A DNA stretch of 6,188 bases from JBDREA01 sp043820265 (GTDB lineage Archaea > Altiarchaeota > Altiarchaeia > IMC4 > JBDREA01): contig JBDREA010000052.1 of NCBI GenBank assembly GCA_043820265.1, positions 1 to 6,188 on the forward strand, written 5' to 3'. Shown piece after piece: positions 5,643-6,188 of this stretch; position 1 is the first letter of the stretch; each line of letters starts with the position of its first letter. The notes beneath the pieces are model-generated. The model made no database searches, was not told the origin of the DNA, and was given only the letters and a program-made list of their open reading frames with translations. A program made the translations under genes and the position numbers.

Positions 5643-5996
5643 ATGGTTATGAAGGCAACTGCGTCACAGTACAAGAAAAAACGCAAAGGTCCCCAGACTA
5701 CAGAGGATTTGATAGGTCGAGTCAGGCTTCCAAAGAAGGGGGAAATGCTTGGGGAGGTTGAACAGCTACTAGGTGATCGCAGGATGAGCGTCAGGTGCAC
5801 AGACAAGAACGTGCGCCTTTGCAGGATTCCTGGAAAGATCAGGCGCAGAATCTGGATCAAGGAGGGGAATATCGTTTTAATTGAGCCCTGGGAGGTGCAA
5901 ACCCACGAACGGGGAGACATCCTTTGGCGCTACACTATCCAGCAGGCAGACTGGCTCGAGAGAAAGGGCTTTCTGAAAGATCTGGCAGAGGAATAG
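5643..5996 (+). CDS. eif1a: Archaeal translation initiation factor aIF1A
   Basis: A 117-residue factor that binds the A site of the small ribosomal subunit and helps place the initiator tRNA and mRNA during archaeal initiation. A basic, probably disordered N-terminal tail (YKKKRKGPQTTED, 10-22) leads into the S1/IF1-type OB fold, with RVRLPKKGEMLGEVEQLLGD at 26-45, VRCTDKNVRLCRIPGKIRRRIWIK over 50-73 and GNIVLIEPWEV at 75-85. The family's C-terminal helix region (DILWRYTIQQADWLERKGFL, 92-111) is present. Length is normal for archaea and nothing is missing. A second ATG at 5649 would remove only two residues; the first is kept because it lies closest behind the TATA box. It is transcribed alone, divergent from hisI, with the inverted-repeat element downstream. 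Confidence 0.96.
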   Translation: MVMKATASQYKKKRKGPQTTEDLIGRVRLPKKGEMLGEVEQLLGDRRMSVRCTDKNVRLCRIPGKIRRRIWIKEGNIVLIEPWEVQTHERGDILWRYTIQQADWLERKGFLKDLAEE

Positions 5997-6002
5997 TAAT
6001 CC

Positions 6003-6026
6003 TTTAATTTCCTGTTTTTATCGTTT
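6003..6026 (+). terminator. T-rich transcription end after the aIF1A gene
   Basis: Within 30 bases of the TAG stop there are several T-runs (TTT, TTT, TTTTT, TTT) without a hairpin before them, the usual form of an archaeal intrinsic terminator. A further TTTTTT lies at 6065-6070 inside the repeat element. Confidence 0.45.
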
Positions 6027-6043
6027 AACTCGAATCTTATAGT

Positions 6044-6188
6044 CGATTAGGTATGTTATGGAACTTTTTTAGCCACATGCCTAATCGAATACACTAAGAA
6101 TTGGCTTTGCCAATTCTTGTGCACAGGCAAACGTAGTTTGCCAAGTGTATCGAATTAGGTTGCATAGATGTTCCATTATTTACCTAAT
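6044..6188. repeat. Nested inverted-repeat element at the right edge
   Basis: Terminal arms at 6046-6064 and 6170-6188 are inverted with 16 of 19 bases matching, including a perfect ATGGAAC (6058-6064) against GTTCCAT (6170-6176). The motif ATTAGG/CCTAAT occurs four times in alternating orientation: 6046-6051, 6080-6085, 6154-6159 and 6183-6188. The core (6080-6159) folds as a branched structure. No open frame of note lies inside. It could be a small non-autonomous mobile element, a DNA cruciform site or a structured RNA. It reaches the window edge, so its right end may lie beyond. Confidence 0.7.
6080..6159. repeat. Three-way junction core of the terminal element
   Basis: A basal stem joins CCTAAT (6080-6085) plus ATACACT (6089-6095) with AGTGTAT (6144-6150) plus ATTAGG (6154-6159), leaving a symmetric CGA/CGA internal loop. 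Two hairpins sit on it: AAGAATTGGC (6096-6105) with GCCAATTCTT (6109-6118), ten perfect pairs and a TTT loop; and GGCAAAC (6126-6132) with GTTTGCC (6136-6142), seven perfect pairs and a GTA loop. The seven bases between the hairpins contain the palindrome GTGCAC. Confidence 0.75.

Noticed and set aside
6096..6142. CRISPR repeat or tRNA-like gene suggested by closely spaced hairpins
   Set aside because: The two stems differ in sequence, there are no direct repeats with spacers, and no T-arm consensus or acceptor stem of tRNA length exists.

Overview
The window is archaeal chromosome. It carries a complete archaeal translation initiation factor aIF1A, an archaellum/type IV pilus-class assembly ATPase, a tRNA gene without an encoded CCA end, and starts that lie a short distance behind TATA-like boxes with no clear Shine-Dalgarno site. 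I cannot fix the lineage from sequence alone; the style fits an uncultivated archaeon.

Layout. Bases 3-185 hold the 3' end of an unrecognised gene, ending beside the promoter of a gene for a divergent class I isoprenoid (polyprenyl) synthase-like protein (197-1272, +). That gene has both aspartate-rich motifs but is broken by one frameshift near 616-640. A 124-bp gap with two hairpins follows, then tRNA-Ala(GGC) on the minus strand (1397-1470). Behind it, also on the minus strand, is a D-2-hydroxyacid dehydrogenase of the phosphoglycerate dehydrogenase type (1536-2543). This gene shares an 87-bp divergent control region with hisG (2631-3503, +). Next come a stand-alone FlaI/ArlI-type ATPase (3563-5059, +) and, one base away and convergent, hisI (5061-5465, -). 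Another divergent region, with a long imperfect palindrome, separates hisI from the aIF1A gene (5643-5996, +). The right end (6044-6188) is filled by a nested inverted-repeat element.

Functionally, two histidine-pathway enzymes are present: HisG (step 1) and HisI (the cyclohydrolase step). They stand as single genes under separate promoters, not as a his operon. The dehydrogenase may feed serine synthesis. The ATPase has no membrane-platform partner (FlaJ/TadC) beside it.

Most unusual are the non-coding parts: (i) the 145-bp terminal element, in which one six-base motif occurs four times in alternating orientation and which can fold as a three-way junction or as alternative hairpins; (ii) a pre-tRNA-Ala whose leader can pair either with itself or with its trailer; (iii) a three-copy heptamer operator candidate between the dehydrogenase gene and hisG; (iv) a 42-bp palindrome directly upstream of the aIF1A TATA box. 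I did not find a clear new multi-gene system; the terminal element is the best candidate for something undescribed.
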